The position numbers and the translations under genes were made by a program. A model generated the notes under the pieces. That model did no database searches. It saw nothing but the letters and a program-made list of their open reading frames with translations, and was not told where the DNA came from. From Loxodes magnus (Eukaryota; Ciliophora; Karyorelictea; Loxodida; Loxodidae), in assembly GCA_946699065.1 (NCBI GenBank), contig CAMPDV010000017.1, positions 930,001 through 994,000 on the forward strand: 64,000 bases of DNA, written 5' to 3'. Below, piece by piece: positions 11,855 to 24,570 of the stretch (positions within the stretch are counted from its first letter, which is position 1; the number at the start of each line of letters is the position of its first letter).

Positions 11855-13967
11855 ATGGATATTAAAAATATGGAAGTTTAAGCAGAACAAGAATGTCATG
11901 AGATCTAAAACTAAATCAATTTACTTTATCTACTATCTTAGCAAGAGCTAATTTCCTAACCTTAAGGTTATAATTCTTCGCTGTAAGGAAATAGAATGAA
12001 TGATATATGTAGCTTACATAGCAAGAGATATAAATACTTCTGCTCTTAAGATTGGTAATAATTATGTCGTGCATGTATGCAATCCCTTCACTAAGGACAT
12101 GTAACTATTTAACTGGAAGAAAAAATTAATTAAATGTAGTAGGAAATAAACCAAAGTATTTAATGCTTTTTACAGTAAATCTAACTAGACTAGAATATCT
12201 AGAAATGGATCTAATTATAAAACAGTTTAAAACTATAATAGATAGAGTTTTTAAATCTAACAGCAGACATACGAAAACTAACATAAGCTATTATAGATAA
12301 AATATGCTTATAATAAAGCAATGAAAATGTCTTAAAAATAAAGATAATGTAGAAATAAGCTGTAAATGCCTTAATAAAGCTATAAAAAATTAAAAAAATA
12401 ATAGAAATATTATATAAGACTAAGAAACAAAGTATAGAGAAGTGCTAGTATCTAAAGTAATAACTTGAATGTTTGATCATTTATTGCAATGATAATAAAG
12501 AAGATTTATTTTACTAGGATTAGGATTAAATAAATGACTAAGAAAAAATAAGCAAAATTAACTAAAAAATTTTAATTAGTTTAATCAAAGAACTTGAAGT
12601 AACTGCATTTAGCTAGCAAAGAGACTAATAATAAGTATAGATTCAAGAGCAAAACTAAATTATACAGAATTTAAACTTAAGTTTAAACCAAAAAATTAGT
12701 GAGTTATAAATAAGTGAGTAATAACTTAAAGAAAAGGAAAGGTAATTGCAGAAAAAGAAACAAAAAAAATAAGACCAATTGCTAATAATCAAAGAGTTAT
12801 CTAAGCTTAATGAAAAAATGAAATAATAAATAAAAGAATTACAAAGTTAAATTTCAAACTTGCAAAACAATAAAGTATTAGTCTAATAAGAAAACTAAGC
12901 CTTGACCAATTAAATAAAGATATTAACTACTTAAAATTAGTAGTTTATATTGTAAACTTAAAGACCATAAACATATGATATATAGTAGATGGAGGATCAA
13001 AGAAATAAAACCTTTAATTAATTCACAAGTATTCCTAAAATTCTTAGTAATAAGAATCATAACAAGGCATAGAAAATAAAAACGTATACAAGAATATTTT
13101 TTAATTCAAGTTCAGTTTAATCTTGCCATTTGTCAGAAACAGCTTAGGAATCTTACAAATTTTCACAAGAAACAATCTTTCGTCTCATGCCAGTGTCTTA
13201 GAATTATACCCGCTCAATTTAGATATAAGATAATGAGTTAATATTAGTAGGAGGCTATACATTAAAAACTCATAGTAACCATGTTATAAAAATATTAGAA
13301 GATTAGTTAATTTAAACAAATTTAGTGAAATAGAGACGCTTTACAACTTTAGCTTATGATAATAGCAACATTGTATATATAATAGGAGGAATAGATAGTT
13401 AAGATAATGCACAAACGAGCAAGTGTGAGGCGTACAAAAGAGATAGTAATTAATCTGTTTAAATAGCAGATTATTTATATCGAGTAGTAGATAATGGAGC
13501 CTGTTACGCTTTTAATATGATATGAACATTTGGAGGTTGCACACAACTTACTTAACGTAATATTTATTAATAAAAACATTATTTATATAGAAAAAGTTGT
13601 ATATCTTGAAACTATGAAAAATAAATGATTTGAGAACCAAGTAAAATTGCCAAATGGAGCAAGTTCAGTGGCTGCTATTTTCATTTAAAACTAGTATTAA
13701 ATGATAATATGAAATAATAACAGTAAGTTATAGAAAACATATGCATTTGATTTCAAAAATTTTATAGAAAACGGCTAGGTGTTTCCATAATCACAAGAAT
13801 TCCCTCCCTCCTTTTGATACAATGGTCTCTACACTAACTAAAATATCTATATGTATAGTTCAGATTACTATGATTAACCAAATGTATTATATACTTATGA
13901 TATGAAGAAAGTAAAGCCTTATACATGGAAAAGAGTATAGTTATAGTAAAAAATTAGAATTTCTTGA
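11855..13967 (+). CDS. B-box zinc finger, coiled-coil and kelch-repeat protein
   Basis: ATG 11855, TGA 13965-13967, 692 residues after removal of a 34-nt intron at 13557-13590 (starts GTAATATTTA, ends TTATATAG); the kelch frame is broken without it. A B-box type zinc finger lies at about residues 51-90: CSLHSKRYKYFCSQDW, then LCRACMQSLHQGH, with the Cys/His spacing of the family. A long Gln/Lys/Glu-rich coiled coil follows (about 90-400). Kelch-like repeats come after about 440, with di-glycine motifs LILVGGY, IYIIGGID and IWTFGG, and W residues partly written as TGA. The order B-box, coiled coil, beta-propeller is TRIM-like, but no RING finger is seen at the N-terminus. Such proteins are numerous in ciliates; a role as ubiquitin-pathway adaptor is inference. 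Confidence 0.8.
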
Positions 13968-15445
13968 CTATATTTTATTATTTAAATTTATTAATTAACA
14001 TTTTATTATCTTTAATGCTTAAAAGCTAAAACATATACTCCTAAGAGTCTTATTTATTTGAAAGTAAAACTAATCATTATGATTATTTAAATGGCATTTA
14101 TAATATATAAAAGTAAACTTTGAGAGATGGTATTAATTTATAATTTGTAAATAAAATTTTTAATTGGATAGCTATTATTGAAATAATTTGAAATATAAAG
14201 CAATAACTAAAATTATTCTGATATAAAGTAAACAAACTGAAACTAAAGTAAATTTACCTTTTATTTACGGAAAAGTTCATTCAGTTTCATTTATTAAGAA
14301 TAAACTTGATAATTAGTTAAATGACTGAAACTAATAATTCGAAAATGATTCTTATAGAAGTTATTAACTAACCTTTATTACAAAATTGAAAGAAAGAAAT
14401 ACTTTTAATTTTATTTTGTCTAGGAATCTTAAATTTATAGTGATATTAATTAAAAATATTATGAGTTAAATATACCTAAATACATATTAACTTACTTTTT
14501 TGGTAATTTATGCAAATTTTCTTAAGGTTTTTACATTTGAGTCAATCTAAAAATTTCTGATAATCCTTTATGATAAATCCTCTTTTATGAAAATTTTTTT
14601 TAATTAATAACCTCAATTATATATTCTAAAAGAGCAAAATTTACCTTTAATTGCTAATTTTAATTATATTTTTGAATATCTAATGTTTATTAATTAATTT
14701 ATAAACTGAGCATAGACTCTTTCAATTTAAAATTTTATCATATCAGTACAATCATTTTAAAATATTTATATTATTAAATATCTTTCTATCTTGATAAGAT
14801 TACATGTAGCTAAAACTCTTTTAATATGAAGGAAGTAAAAACCAAAAAGTTATCTTAGTAGTTAAATTTTTATTTTTATGCTAACAAAATTTTAATTTAA
14901 TCTAGGTTTATTCTATCAAGCTAGAAAATATCATATCTAGCCAAATTTCACTTTCCCTTTACAAAAATTTGAGAATTGACAGAGTTTCTTTATTTCAGCA
15001 GTGATACATTTACATAACAACAGCTTTAAATTATATTGAATATACAAATAAGATACTATATTACAATACTAGTCAAATTAGATATTGACTAGGCTTTTAG
15101 CTACCTAATATAATTAGATAGTTTAATTAATTTTCCAAATGTTTACTCTATACACTTTTGTTACAAATTAGCTTAAAGTCTTATCTTTTTTATAATATAG
15201 AGAATATGAGAGGATATTAGAAAAATAGCCCTCTAAATTATTTTATAAGTGACTCAAGTTAGTTATAAGAGAGTATTTTATTATATGCTTATACTATATA
15301 TCTTTATCAATATAATGCTCTACTATTTATATTAAGTTATAGGTTATTATTGATAAAATGATCAAAGCATAGTAGTTTGAGTTCACTTATAGAAGTCAAA
15401 TTTTATCTAATTTAAAACTGATAAATAATGAAACATGAAGATCTA
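13968..15445. other. convergent intergenic spacer
   Basis: 1.5 kb of AT-rich DNA (roughly 80% A+T by eye) between two convergent genes. No gene, RNA or repeat seen. Confidence 0.5.
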
Positions 15446-18400
15446 TCATTTTTCAGTAAGCTCTCTATATCCAGGCCAATTTTGTGGAGCGACTCCGTTA
15501 CTTTCTTAAATAACTCTAAGTAAGCATTCGCTTGCGCCATCTTAATGGGAAACTCTTAATGAAATAGCTTCTTTGAGTATTTCTTAAGCTTAGCTTCACT
15601 ATCCTTTAATATAAGCCTCAAACCCTTCATTGAATTTGTTTAGAAACAGTTAGCTTATATTCTATCTGATTTTTATTAAATCCTCGTCTACTTTAAAAAA
15701 GGAGGCTATATTTATCTCTTAAAAAGCTGCTTCTTTTAATTTTTCTCTGTTTACTTTCGACATTATTTTTTACAATTTTCTGAATCGAGAACTTTGAAGC
15801 ATGTGATCTTCTGGCTACTCTAGAGTCAAATTTTCTAGTTCAACGTCACAAGTCCATAAATCTAAAGGTTAGACACTCCCTTTAACAGTCACTCTATCTA
15901 TTTAGCGTAATGTACTTTTCATATTCTCAGAGCAAATTTTAGCAAGTTATCCTGATATAAGTAAAGGAACACCAAATTACTTAGTAGCAGCTTCGAGTCT
16001 TGATGCCATATTTACATTGGGGCTTAAGTAAGAAGCATCAATTTTAAATTCAGAGCCAATTGCTCCCTGAATAAACAACTTACTTCAATCGATCATCCTA
16101 CATGAAGTCCAAATCCCATCTTAACTTGGTAATTTGGCATTCTGGCATTTAGTCCTTAGTGATTACGATACTATAAATGAAAAATTACCTTTTAAAGGTT
16201 ATTTGATTTAGTAACTTTGCTCATTACTTTTAAAAAGCAGACAATAGACATATCTGATATTGCACTAACTTCGCGGTAAGGCTCAAGGACAAGCTCTTCT
16301 TACTTTCCTATCTCTTTTTTCGTTATAATTGCTTCAGGTGGAAACTTCCAGACAAGTAAAAAGGCATCTCCAATATTTTTATTTGCACTTCCAGCAAACA
16401 AATCTACAAAAGAATGAACAATATCTGCAATTTCATTTACAAACAACATGACTCCCTCCTATAGCACTTCTGTTGCATCAGTAAAATTCCTAATATCGCA
16501 AAAACCAAAAATAGCTATTGTTTTTTTCCCAGGGATCATAGGATCCACTTCTCCGTTTCCGGAAGAAATATTCTAAGCTATTACTTCACCTCCTGCTTCA
16601 CCAAATCCTAAGGCAAGTAAAGCTCCAATTTTTATAATGGTTTTTTCCAAAAACTCTGTTTCCATCAAAGTTTTTTGCTTCTTTTACGTAGTTACTTCTG
16701 AGTTATGCTAAGTGGATAAAGCTAAAGTTTTATTATATTATTCTTCTTCAGCTTCTTATGCAGCTTTTATAGGATTTTTAGAGATGCTTTATATTTTCTA
16801 AATCATACTTTCAATAGGACCTAAAATTATGTCATTAGTGTCTTTTGAAAACATGATAGAACCTATTGAAAGCACTAAGCAAATAAAGAGAGTTCTAATT
16901 GTGTTTAGAATAGCTTGAAGTCTTGTATCTGCCCTTAAGTCAAATACCGCAAAACTGTTAAAATAGTAATGGATATCATCAGTCAGGTAGACAATCTTCA
17001 ACTCATTTACTCTCAAGTCATTATAATCTGTCTCACCAATTCAAGGATTTTATAGACCTGCGTATATGTTATCAATTTCCAAATAAACTAGAGGTATTCT
17101 ATCATATTAATGAAGCTTGACATAAGATTGCCAGGCTATTAAAAAATTATTATAGCTTTTATTTTTCACAAAATTATCCATTACTTTAAGGCCATAACTG
17201 TAACTTGTATTTGAGTCAAAATATGACTCAATAAAGAACAACTAGAGTCCAAACATCATAGCTAGAACTAAAATGATTACTCTTTTAGTTGTTAATTCAC
17301 TCAATTTTTTTCCTAATTTGGATTCTTCAGGAATTGAAAGGATTTCTTATATCTCAGTTTCATTCTAAATATTTAGTTATTTACTAATTCTCTTTTTTAT
17401 TATATTATTTAACTTTGATTCTCTTTTCTAATTCTTAAGTTCTTTCTTTTAGTTAATTCTTCTCTGCTAAATTATAGATGTATCCATAGTATTCCTTCTC
17501 TTTAGCATTTCAATAATATCTTCGTTTTACTATTGCTTGTTTTAGGATAATTCTTCGCTCATTTTATTTTGCTGCCTTATTTTATAAAGCTTAGCTATTC
17601 TAATTAATCTTATCAGTCTTATTATTCTTATTACTCTACCTGCTCTTGTTCCTGCTCTACTTGCACGACCTGCTCTAGCAATTTATGTTGTCTAAGCTGT
17701 TTGTTATTTAGCATTATCAACACCTATTAACGGATCTCAAATCCAACCAATATCTGGAATAAGCGAAAAAGTGCTTATCAAATCTAATCAGAAGAAGAAA
17801 CCCAGCCAGTAGTTTTCCTTAACAATACAAGAAATAATAATCTCTAGTGAAAAAAATACTAGACATACACAAGCTAGTGAATAGAAAACATCGTCTGCAT
17901 CCTAAAATTAAATAACTTACTTTATTGGTAGCAGCAAGTCTTATATCATCACCTCATAATGCGTATATTGTTAAACAAAACATTATAAAGGTAAAAATTT
18001 TGCTATCCAATCCTCTTACCAACAAATTTTTCCAGTTAGATTTTTTTTCTTCTTCTTATTTTTTCTCTTCCTTCTTTTCGTTTTCAGATGTAGTTTTGAT
18101 TTAACTTTAAGCATTCTAACTTGATGTATCCACATCAATTCTTGGTGTTTATTCAGAACCAGAAGCATCCTGAAAATTTTCATATATTTAGATGTTTGAG
18201 ATTTGGTTTAATTTAACCGCAGATTCTTCGTCTCATGTCGAGACTATATTAGGAATAGTTTCATCGACTTATAAATTTTATTCTATTGCCAATTTCGGAC
18301 CAATTTAAGTAGATTGCCCCTGAAAAGAGATATTTAAGGCACTCAAAGATTAATTAAAACTTAAGTTGATGCTTTTAATTTAATTATTATTTTTACGCGA

Positions 18401-18709
18401 ATATCTGGGTGAACTTTCCACATTTTCTGTTTACCCGTTCGTATTTTTTTCACCGTTATTTTATTCAGAAATACCAGTTAAATCAAATTTTTCCTTCTAA
18501 TAATCAACAATTTCGTTGTTCTACTCAATAATATTAAATTGCTATACAATCTGCTACTTAGACAACTCTTAAACTAAAGCTTCTCTTTATGATTTTTGAT
18601 CTTTTTATTCAGTTTGGAAAGTTATACTGTCTAACACTGTAGGTTCAGGTGAAATTTATTTTTGAATATGATTGTTTTTAGATAATTCAATCTAAGAGGA
18701 ATTCCCCAT
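15446..18709 (-). CDS. adenylate cyclase with N-terminal voltage-sensor/ion-channel-like domain
   Basis: ATG 18709, TGA 15446-15448 followed by TAG. Removing two introns, 17902-17920 (19 nt, GTAAGTTATTTAATTTTAG) and 16067-16083 (17 nt, GTAAGTTGTTTATTCAG), gives 1,075 residues. Residues 1-225 are Gln/Ser/Asn-rich and probably disordered. A four-helix sensor follows: S1 about 238-252, S2 264-290, S3 291-318, and an S4 at about 339-370 with regular arginines (RAGRVIRIIRLIRLIRIAK). After a coiled stretch come two more helices (about 471-492, 600-615) around an extracellular loop, and a linker like that of other alveolate cyclases (LGPIESMIQKIQ). The class III catalytic domain is at about 720-950: IAIFGFCDIRNFT and NIGDAFLLVW carry the metal-binding aspartates; DASYLSPNVNMASRLEAA carries the Asn/Arg transition-state pair. 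Cyclases fused to channel-like domains are known in Paramecium, Tetrahymena and Plasmodium. Product cAMP rather than cGMP is by family. Confidence 0.93.
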
Positions 18710-20195
18710 TCTAAATATTATTTACGAATAAAATGGAGTTAACTACTGTATGGAAAAACAATTAAAAGATTCATTCATTCTTAACTAAAACTTACTTAGT
18801 AAGTTAATTTAAATCAGTATAATCATACGTATTCTGTATACTTGCTAAGTTATCTAGATTTACATTCATACTCTATAATATGTCATTACTACTAAGCTTC
18901 CTTACTAGATATAAAGAATAAACATATAGATGAGAAACTCTCTATCAAACATTTAAACTACTAAATTTTAAAAAAAACTATTAAAAAGAAAAAACCAAAA
19001 TAAAGTAGATAAATACAGCTAATAGCTATAATCTATTTATTCATATTTAAACCTAATCATTTAAATTAAATCTATCTAGAAGCAACTTTTATTTATTTCA
19101 TTTAGTTTAATAACTCAGAAGTAAATCTTTATATTCTAAGAAGTTAAAGACTAGCATTATTAGAATTAGTAGCAGTGTGGGAATTTAAAGTTATAGAATA
19201 ATATTACAACATTATAATTATTTCATTTTGCTTTAATTAAGTAGCTATAACTAAGTCAGTTATGTAAGATAAATCATTATATTATTTTATCCTTCATACT
19301 ATGGAAGATCTTAATTTTTTAAAGCTATTCTAATTATGGCTATTCAAGTTGCACATCAACGTGCGTATAGTTAATAAACTTTGAAATTTATCCTTATTGC
19401 ATTTTTAATATCTTTTATAAATTTTATTGATTAAATGAGGCTATTAACTAGTACTGAAGCAATAAGTGGTGATTTAAAGAGAATGATAATTCCTATTTAT
19501 AGTAAGGAAGTTGATTGGTAACTAGATAAGTATGCAACTATTAGGTTAATTACTTAATTTATCAAAAAATAATAGTAAATATAAGTTAGAAATATACTTA
19601 AGCAATCATTGCGCTATCAATTAAAGTAGCCTAATATTTTGCTTATATAAACATCATTTATGTCTAGCAAGAAATCATCATTTTATTTATTTACTTTTTG
19701 CTTAGTAGATCTTGAATTTGAAGCAACTTCTATGTAAGTAATTATATGATTTAAGATTTTGAGATAGTTTCATAATTATAGAATATTTAAGAATAGTAAC
19801 TCTCTTCTATTTAACCTAATAGTAGCTTGTTTCTAGCAATATATAATTATATATTATAACTTATATAAAATTAATTACGATCTAAACTATCTAATTCATT
19901 ATAAAGATATTAAAATACTTAGAGTACTTGATGTAGTATAGTCATTGCTAAACATAATAACTACAAGAGATTTGTCATATTTGCTATAATTATAGTTCTT
20001 CTGTTAACAAATTATCTGGAAATTATTTAACATCTTGATATAGAGCTATATATTAAAAATTTTATATAGTTGGAAAAATAATCCATTTATATATTAAAAG
20101 TTAGTACAATAATTTGATTCTTAGCTGCTTATCTTAATCTAAAATAATTATAATCATTTAAAAATTTTATGAAGGAAGTCAATTTTAATAGCTTA
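18710..20195. other. intergenic, no supported gene
   Basis: AT-rich spacer upstream of the cyclase gene; it should contain its promoter, but no motif stands out. Confidence 0.5.
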
Positions 20196-20387
20196 ATGCA
20201 AATGCTAAATATCATATTCTTCTTACTCATTTAACTGGAAACTTCTTAGTTTCCCTTACCTTCTTATATTAAATCTCTTACTTTTAAAGAAGGAGGAAAA
20301 GTTGAGGATTCGTAGCAACAATGAAAGCAGATGCTAAGAAGAGTTGAGTTAAATGCATAAATTTAGAATTATATCGATATTATATGA
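20196..20387 (+). CDS. possible small secreted protein (63 aa)
   Basis: ATG at 20196 (a second in-frame ATG at 20202), TGA at 20385-20387. The first 17-18 residues (MQMLNIIFFLLIQLETSQ) look like a signal peptide. The rest is mixed and partly helical (SLTFKEGGKVEDSQQQWKQM, then LRRVELNAQIQNYI), with one TGA read as Trp. The stretch 20285-20360 is clearly richer in G+C than its surroundings, as real genes here are, which is the main support. No family recognised; chance cannot be excluded. Confidence 0.42.
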
Positions 20388-20950
20388 TATATAGCTACTT
20401 ATATAAATATTTGGTCTGGCAATTTCCTAATTACTTTTCTTTAATGAGTACTTAAAATTACTTATATTGAAACTAAATTATAAAAACATTCATATTTAGA
20501 CTCTGTTTATACCATTAGTGCTAAAAATATTTTAATAAAGCTATTAAATTGCTTAAAACGGAAACTATTAAGTAAGCTTAAAATAGTGATATAGAGTAAA
20601 TAAACTCAGCTTAATAAGAATAATTAACTATAACGAGTAGTATATTATTCCTCCTTTATATCCTTAGCTATTCCTTCTTTTTACTTAACACTGTATGATT
20701 ACTAAATCTAATCTATTTATTATTACTCCTATCTCCTATCTGTTGCTTTTTATCTGTGATCTGGAAAGATTATAATTCAGCATTGTATTATAGCTGATAT
20801 CTGAACAGAAAGGCACGCGATATAGAGTTAACTATTAAATGCAATTAAAAAAGTTTAAGGTTTGGATTAAAGGAAAAGCGTAATGCTGCTAGGTTCATTA
20901 ACTCTAAATTCATTTTCCTTAAGCTTAATTAATTAAAGAAAATAAGTAAC
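20388..20950. other. intergenic or 5' region of next gene
   Basis: Mostly AT-rich. From about 20,865 the frame of the next gene is already open with protein-like composition (KRNAARFINSKFIFLKLNQL), so the true start of that gene may lie here behind an unrecognised intron. Confidence 0.4.
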
Positions 20951-23496
20951 ATGAAGACTGCTATAGGGAAAAGATCCAACCATATTGCTATTTAAGAGTT
21001 TAAAAGTGAAATAAACTAGAATATTGATATTTTTCTCAAACGTAGGAAGGAGTAGCACTCGTAGTGAGAGCTGAATCTTAAGAATTCTTATAAGTTTGAG
21101 CAGAATATTAAGAATTAACTTAGCTAAACTTAAAGCTAATATGAAAGTATGGATTAGTCATTTTCAAGGCCTCTTTCTAAACCTGTCAGTAGAATTTAGT
21201 CGCCTTTTGATAGAAGAGCTTAAACAGTGCATAAATAGTTTAAATCTATGCAAATAGATTATAACAAAAGCTAAAACTAAACTTGAAAAACTAAATAGAA
21301 AAGACTTTAGAACTACTTTAGAAGTACATTTAGTTCTCCATTAGTAAGGATCAAAAACTTATAACTCAACAAACTAAACTTATCACTAAGTAATTACTAA
21401 ATGTCCAGCCTTTATAAGTTTAAAATGCCTCAGTATGATATCAGAACTACTAAGATTAGAAATTATAATGATATGGTTCATAAGTTAAATAATTAAAAAA
21501 GAAAGAGGATTTAGAACCTTAAGCATTAAAGCTAAAAAACTAGTTTAGATAGTTCAATGATTGATGATTTAGTTAACAATAAGAAAATACTTTAACTTAA
21601 GAATTTAGAAAAAGTAAAAGAAACGGAAGAAAGGAAAATGTAAGATGTAAGCCAAATTATTAAACCATTTCCTGTTTTAGTATAAAAATAAGAAAACTTA
21701 GAGAAACCTGAAAAACCTAAGGAAAACTAGATAAACTTTTTTAGTAAATTTAGGATAAATCGTTAAATCAAAGAAGAGATTAAACAAGATGAAAATAAAT
21801 AATAAGATCAGCAAGAGCAAACTTAAATACTTATAAATGTATAAATAAGTAAAATACAGCCAGAATAAGACTAAGAAAAATATTTCAAGCAAACTAATAG
21901 AACGAATAGAACAGGGAGGAAATTTACAGAAATGGCTCAAGAAAAATTAATGGAAGGTCAAATTTTATAGAAAAAATAAAGTCTTTTAGTACCTGGTGAA
22001 GATTAATAATAAAATTCATAAAGAAGTAATTAGCATTCATAAAGAAGTAATTAGCATTCATAAAGAAGTAATTAGCATTCATAAAGAAGTAATTAAAATT
22101 CATCAAGGAAGAAATTTGAAAATATACCGATTATTAACTTAGTTACTGCTAAAAGTTCTGAGAATAAACGATCAGCATAAATATCTTAGAATAGAAGTAG
22201 CTAAAGTACCTTATAACTTAAAAGAGAAAACTTTTTTGTAAATAAGTTATTAATAAAGAAATTTAATCAGGGTCAGTAATAAAAATCCATTTAATAGACT
22301 ATAGAAAATAGCCCTCTAATAAAAAGTGCTCAGTTTTCTAATTAAGCGCTCTTAGGAGGTTTATTTTCCAAAGTCACTAAAGATTTCATAGATAAAAATA
22401 AAAATTAGTACACATAAAGTTATCTTAACTTCCAATGGTAAAACTTCAAGGATTTATACTAAGAAATTAAAAAGAAGCAAATAAAATTGATAGAGATGTA
22501 AAATAAATAGCAAGAAATGAAAGTTAAGCAAGCTTAAAAGGTGAAGGAAACAATGGAAGAATTACTTGACAATAAGAAGAACTTAAAAAAGTCATTTAAA
22601 ACACATATTCTTATACTATAAAAGTGACTCATTTCCATCTGTAAGCCAACACTAGCTGGAATATACTTCAATAACTCCATTAAATTCTACTTGCTTCTAA
22701 ACGAAAAGCAAGGCTCTCAGAAGGTAGAACTAATAGAGCAGCAAATGACTTTTCTATTGAAATATATTTTTGAACTAATTACCGTAATATAGTAAAACAT
22801 CCCAAAAATTCCGGACTAATTCAAAGTATTTTCCTATATCGTTTTTATATTCAAGCAATACTTCCCTTAGAATTATTTCAGTAACTTCGAAAGAAACAGA
22901 ATCTAGATTTAAAACGATGATATTTTATAAATCACTTAGCTAGAGTAGAATAACCCTTTGACTTAGTAGTTTCTTATCATCTTTTTAATATTCACCAAAG
23001 TACTAGTTAAAAAAATACTAATGAAGCCTAAAAAGCTGCAGATAAGTTAGGAATATTCAGAAACATAAATAGAGAATTTTAAGATAATAGCTAGCCTTAT
23101 TTAAGTAATTGTACTTGACCATTATCTATTTTTTGGAAGATTAGATTAATAAAATATAATCATTGAAAGAGACTTTCAAAATGGATTTTACACCCAAACT
23201 CATAATGTAAGATATTTTATTTTAATTAGAAAAACTTTGACAAAATATCTAACTAGCTGTATATACTTAACTAGATTAGTATGATCATTGATTAAATCAA
23301 ATTAAGAAACCATTATACAAAAATTAATGATATCTTAGACTAAACTTCCAAAATCTTCTTAAACGATTGTAAAGCTAAAGCTTTACATTACTAAATCAGA
23401 AGCTATAAGGCTTAGGAGAACTAGGATAATACAGTTCAATAGAAATAGGAGGAAAGCAATGCCATCGATAATAGCTATTTTAAGTTAAATGAATGA
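20951..23496 (+). CDS. Gln-rich hypothetical protein with heptad tandem repeat
   Basis: Conservative start ATG 20951; the same frame is open about 85 bases further upstream without an ATG. TGA stop at 23494-23496. A 23-nt intron at 23207-23229 (starts GTAAGATATT, ends TTAATTAG) is needed to keep the frame, giving 840 residues. The N-terminal two thirds is polar, rich in Gln, Lys and Asn, and contains four copies of HSQRSNQ (about residues 356-383). A coiled stretch (about 500-540) precedes a more ordered C-terminal part with hydrophobic helices (for example YIFELITVIQQNIPKIPDQF near 605). Three internal TGA codons are read as Trp. No catalytic motif or family was recognised. Confidence 0.65.
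22015..22098 (+). repeat. 4 x 21 bp in-frame tandem repeat
   Basis: Unit TCATAAAGAAGTAATTAGCAT repeated four times without gaps; the first three are identical and the last differs at its 3' end. Because 21 is a multiple of three, it encodes four heptads (SQRSNQ plus H/N) inside the Gln-rich gene at 20951-23496. Identity between copies points to recent slippage. Confidence 0.9.
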
Positions 23497-24173
23497 GCTA
23501 AAAAATCAAATTTTTTTGTTTAAATTTTTTTAAAGCAATACATAAGCAGCCAGTAATATAAATTAATTGTGTAAATAGAAATAAATAAATATGAAATATC
23601 GAAAAAATCGAAGATTCATATTAGGCTTTTTTTCTCAATACTTTATCATTCAATTCTTATTTTGAAAATGTTTTCCATTTTAAAATATTACTACCAGTAT
23701 CAAGTATAACACATTATGAAGTAGTAAAATATTTTAATAATGAGATCAAATTTTTAATTATAGAAGAAAAAAAGCTTTTATAATCCTACTTATATTAGAT
23801 ACTTCTAATCTATGAAAAACTAACTAAAATTTAAACTCCTCATAGTCTCTTAAATTATTTGTATTATAGGATATTTTTAGATTGAGGGCTTGACCATTAG
23901 CCTATATTCATAAGGAGAAAATTATATATAACATTATTTGGCTAAATCTTTGAATTTGATATATTTATTATCTGTAATTTACATGTTTTCTTTATTCAAA
24001 TTAATAGTTAAATTTGGTTTAATTAGCTATTTATTATTCTCGAAACAATCCACCTAAATATTAAAGATAAAAGTAAGATACTATTTGGATTAGAATTGCT
24101 TAATGCTAGGAAGGGTTTTTAATATTAATATTAATAATACTAATAAGATTGTAAGTTAGATGTTTTGATTCTC
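23497..24173. other. convergent intergenic spacer
   Basis: AT-rich spacer between convergent genes; nothing else seen. Confidence 0.5.
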
Positions 24174-24570
24174 TCAAATATCGTTGTATGTCACTCTCCA
24201 ATCTTTCATGGTAGCTTTGCTAGCAATTTCTTTTGAAACGACTTCTAGCAAATCATCGCCATTCTTCTCATCTACCCATTTATCATTTTGTAAATTAAAC
24301 CTTCTTGGGCCTGAAATAGCAGAAGCGTACCAAATCTATTGAGTTGGGCGTTGTCGATTTAAAATAAAGTTTTTATTATCGCTAGATGTTACTTTGAGGA
24401 CTCCCTCCTATAATAATAAAAGGAAAAAGTACCTTATAATCTATTTCCACTATTCCCATTCCATCTAGCTCTTCAGCTCGAGCTGAGAGAGCTTGTATTG
24501 TTTATTCAGCGAAAGAGGCATAATCCTTGGCAAAAAATCTCACTAAATTCAAACTATTCAGCGACAGCAT
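24174..24570 (-). CDS. FXN: frataxin (mitochondrial iron-sulfur cluster assembly)
   Basis: ATG 24570, TGA 24174-24176, 123 residues after removal of a 25-nt intron at 24408-24432 (begins GTACTTTTTCC, ends TTATTATAG on the minus strand). The frataxin/CyaY fold is plain: acidic helix 1 with AEELDGMGIVEID (about 32-44), the sheet with EGVLKVTSSDNKNFILNRQ (about 48-66), the signature PTQQIWYASAISGPRRF (about 68-84) and the C-terminal helix DDLLEVVSKEIAS (about 98-110). The first 20-25 residues (MLSLNSLNLVRFFAKDYASF) look like a short mitochondrial presequence. Frataxin modulates the cysteine desulfurase complex. The gene is compact for the family, and no key part is missing. Confidence 0.95.

Noticed and set aside
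22015-22098. CRISPR-like or satellite array
   Set aside because: Units are directly adjacent, a multiple of three, and lie in frame inside a gene.
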